A program made the position numbers and the translations under genes. Under the pieces are notes generated by a model. It saw only the letters and a list, made by a program, of their open reading frames with translations. It made no database searches and was not told the DNA's origin. From G020354085 sp964629975 (lineage in GTDB: Bacteria > Pseudomonadota > Gammaproteobacteria > Acidiferrobacterales > Sulfurifustaceae), in NCBI GenBank assembly GCA_964629975.1, contig CAZVUN010000066.1, positions 1 through 15,663 of the forward strand: DNA of 15,663 nt, read 5' to 3'. Below, piece after piece: positions 15,613 to 15,663 of the stretch; within the stretch, counting starts at the first letter, position 1; every line of letters starts with the position of its first letter.

Positions 15613-15663
15613 TGTCAACGGCAACCAATTTTGTCCCCTTTTCGGCAAGTAAAATTGTCCCTT
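15613..15663. mobile_element. Probable insertion-sequence terminus, IS21-like
   Basis: Sequence beginning TGTCAACGGCAACC abuts the broken trmL codon. It is AT-richer than its surroundings and holds two imperfect direct copies of a roughly 20-base unit (GGCAA, an AATTTTG or AAAATTG block, then TCCC and CTT). Terminal TGT ends followed by short repeated transposase-binding sites are known from IS21-family elements. The transposase genes would lie beyond the window, so family and even IS identity are inferred. Confidence 0.5.
15620..15663 (+). repeat. Two tandem imperfect 20-21 base repeats
   Basis: Unit 1 (15620-15640) and unit 2 (15644-15663) both begin GGCAA preceded by C and end in TCCC and CTT, with a 24-base period. 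The middle blocks CAATTTTG and AAAATTG differ slightly. They look like repeated protein-binding sites at an element end. Confidence 0.75.

Overview
The window is GC-rich (roughly two-thirds G+C) and densely coded, and gene order and protein families point to a gammaproteobacterium. The order gpmI-envC-yibQ divergent from yibN-grxC-secB-gpsA, with a trmL remnant beyond gpsA, matches the layout remembered for Escherichia coli, with ctpA added on one side and an ArsR-type regulator on the other. The ubiE-ubiJ-ubiB order is also gammaproteobacterial. A BigR/SqrR-like regulator beside a rhodanese would suit a sulfur-active lineage, but the genus cannot be fixed from this sequence.

Layout. (1) 1-1966, minus strand: phoB then phoR, the phosphate two-component system; phoR loses only its last few codons at the window edge. 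A possible Pho box lies upstream of phoB. (2) 2124-5584, plus strand: a DUF971 protein, ubiE, ubiJ and ubiB, a ubiquinone-biosynthesis cluster with two ATGA overlaps. (3) 5654-6526, plus strand: an unrecognised secreted protein that looks like an outer-membrane beta-barrel and has its own extended -10 promoter. A GC-rich hairpin separates it from the convergent genes that follow. (4) 6609-12686, minus strand, transcribed as gpmI-envC-ctpA-yibQ-yajL-GNAT: a glycolytic enzyme, an activator of cell-division amidases, a C-terminal processing protease, a divergent polysaccharide deacetylase, a DJ-1-family protein and an acetyltransferase. (5) 12687-12803: a short AT-rich divergent promoter region with nested palindromes. 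(6) 12804-15497, plus strand: the ArsR/SmtB regulator with two cysteines placed as in persulfide sensors, a membrane-anchored rhodanese, glutaredoxin 3, SecB and GpsA. (7) 15522-15611, minus strand: the last 29 codons of trmL, cut by what looks like the end of an insertion sequence (15613-15663).

Functionally the window combines phosphate sensing, quinone synthesis, envelope and cell-division maintenance, and thiol/sulfur redox linked to protein export. Most of it is conserved core genome. The parts most worth a second look are the dual-cysteine regulator with its palindromic promoter next to a rhodanese and a glutaredoxin, the trmL break with repeats at the window end, and the unidentified beta-barrel gene. 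I saw no rRNA, tRNA, CRISPR array or complete mobile element. No gene-free stretch exceeds 300 bases.
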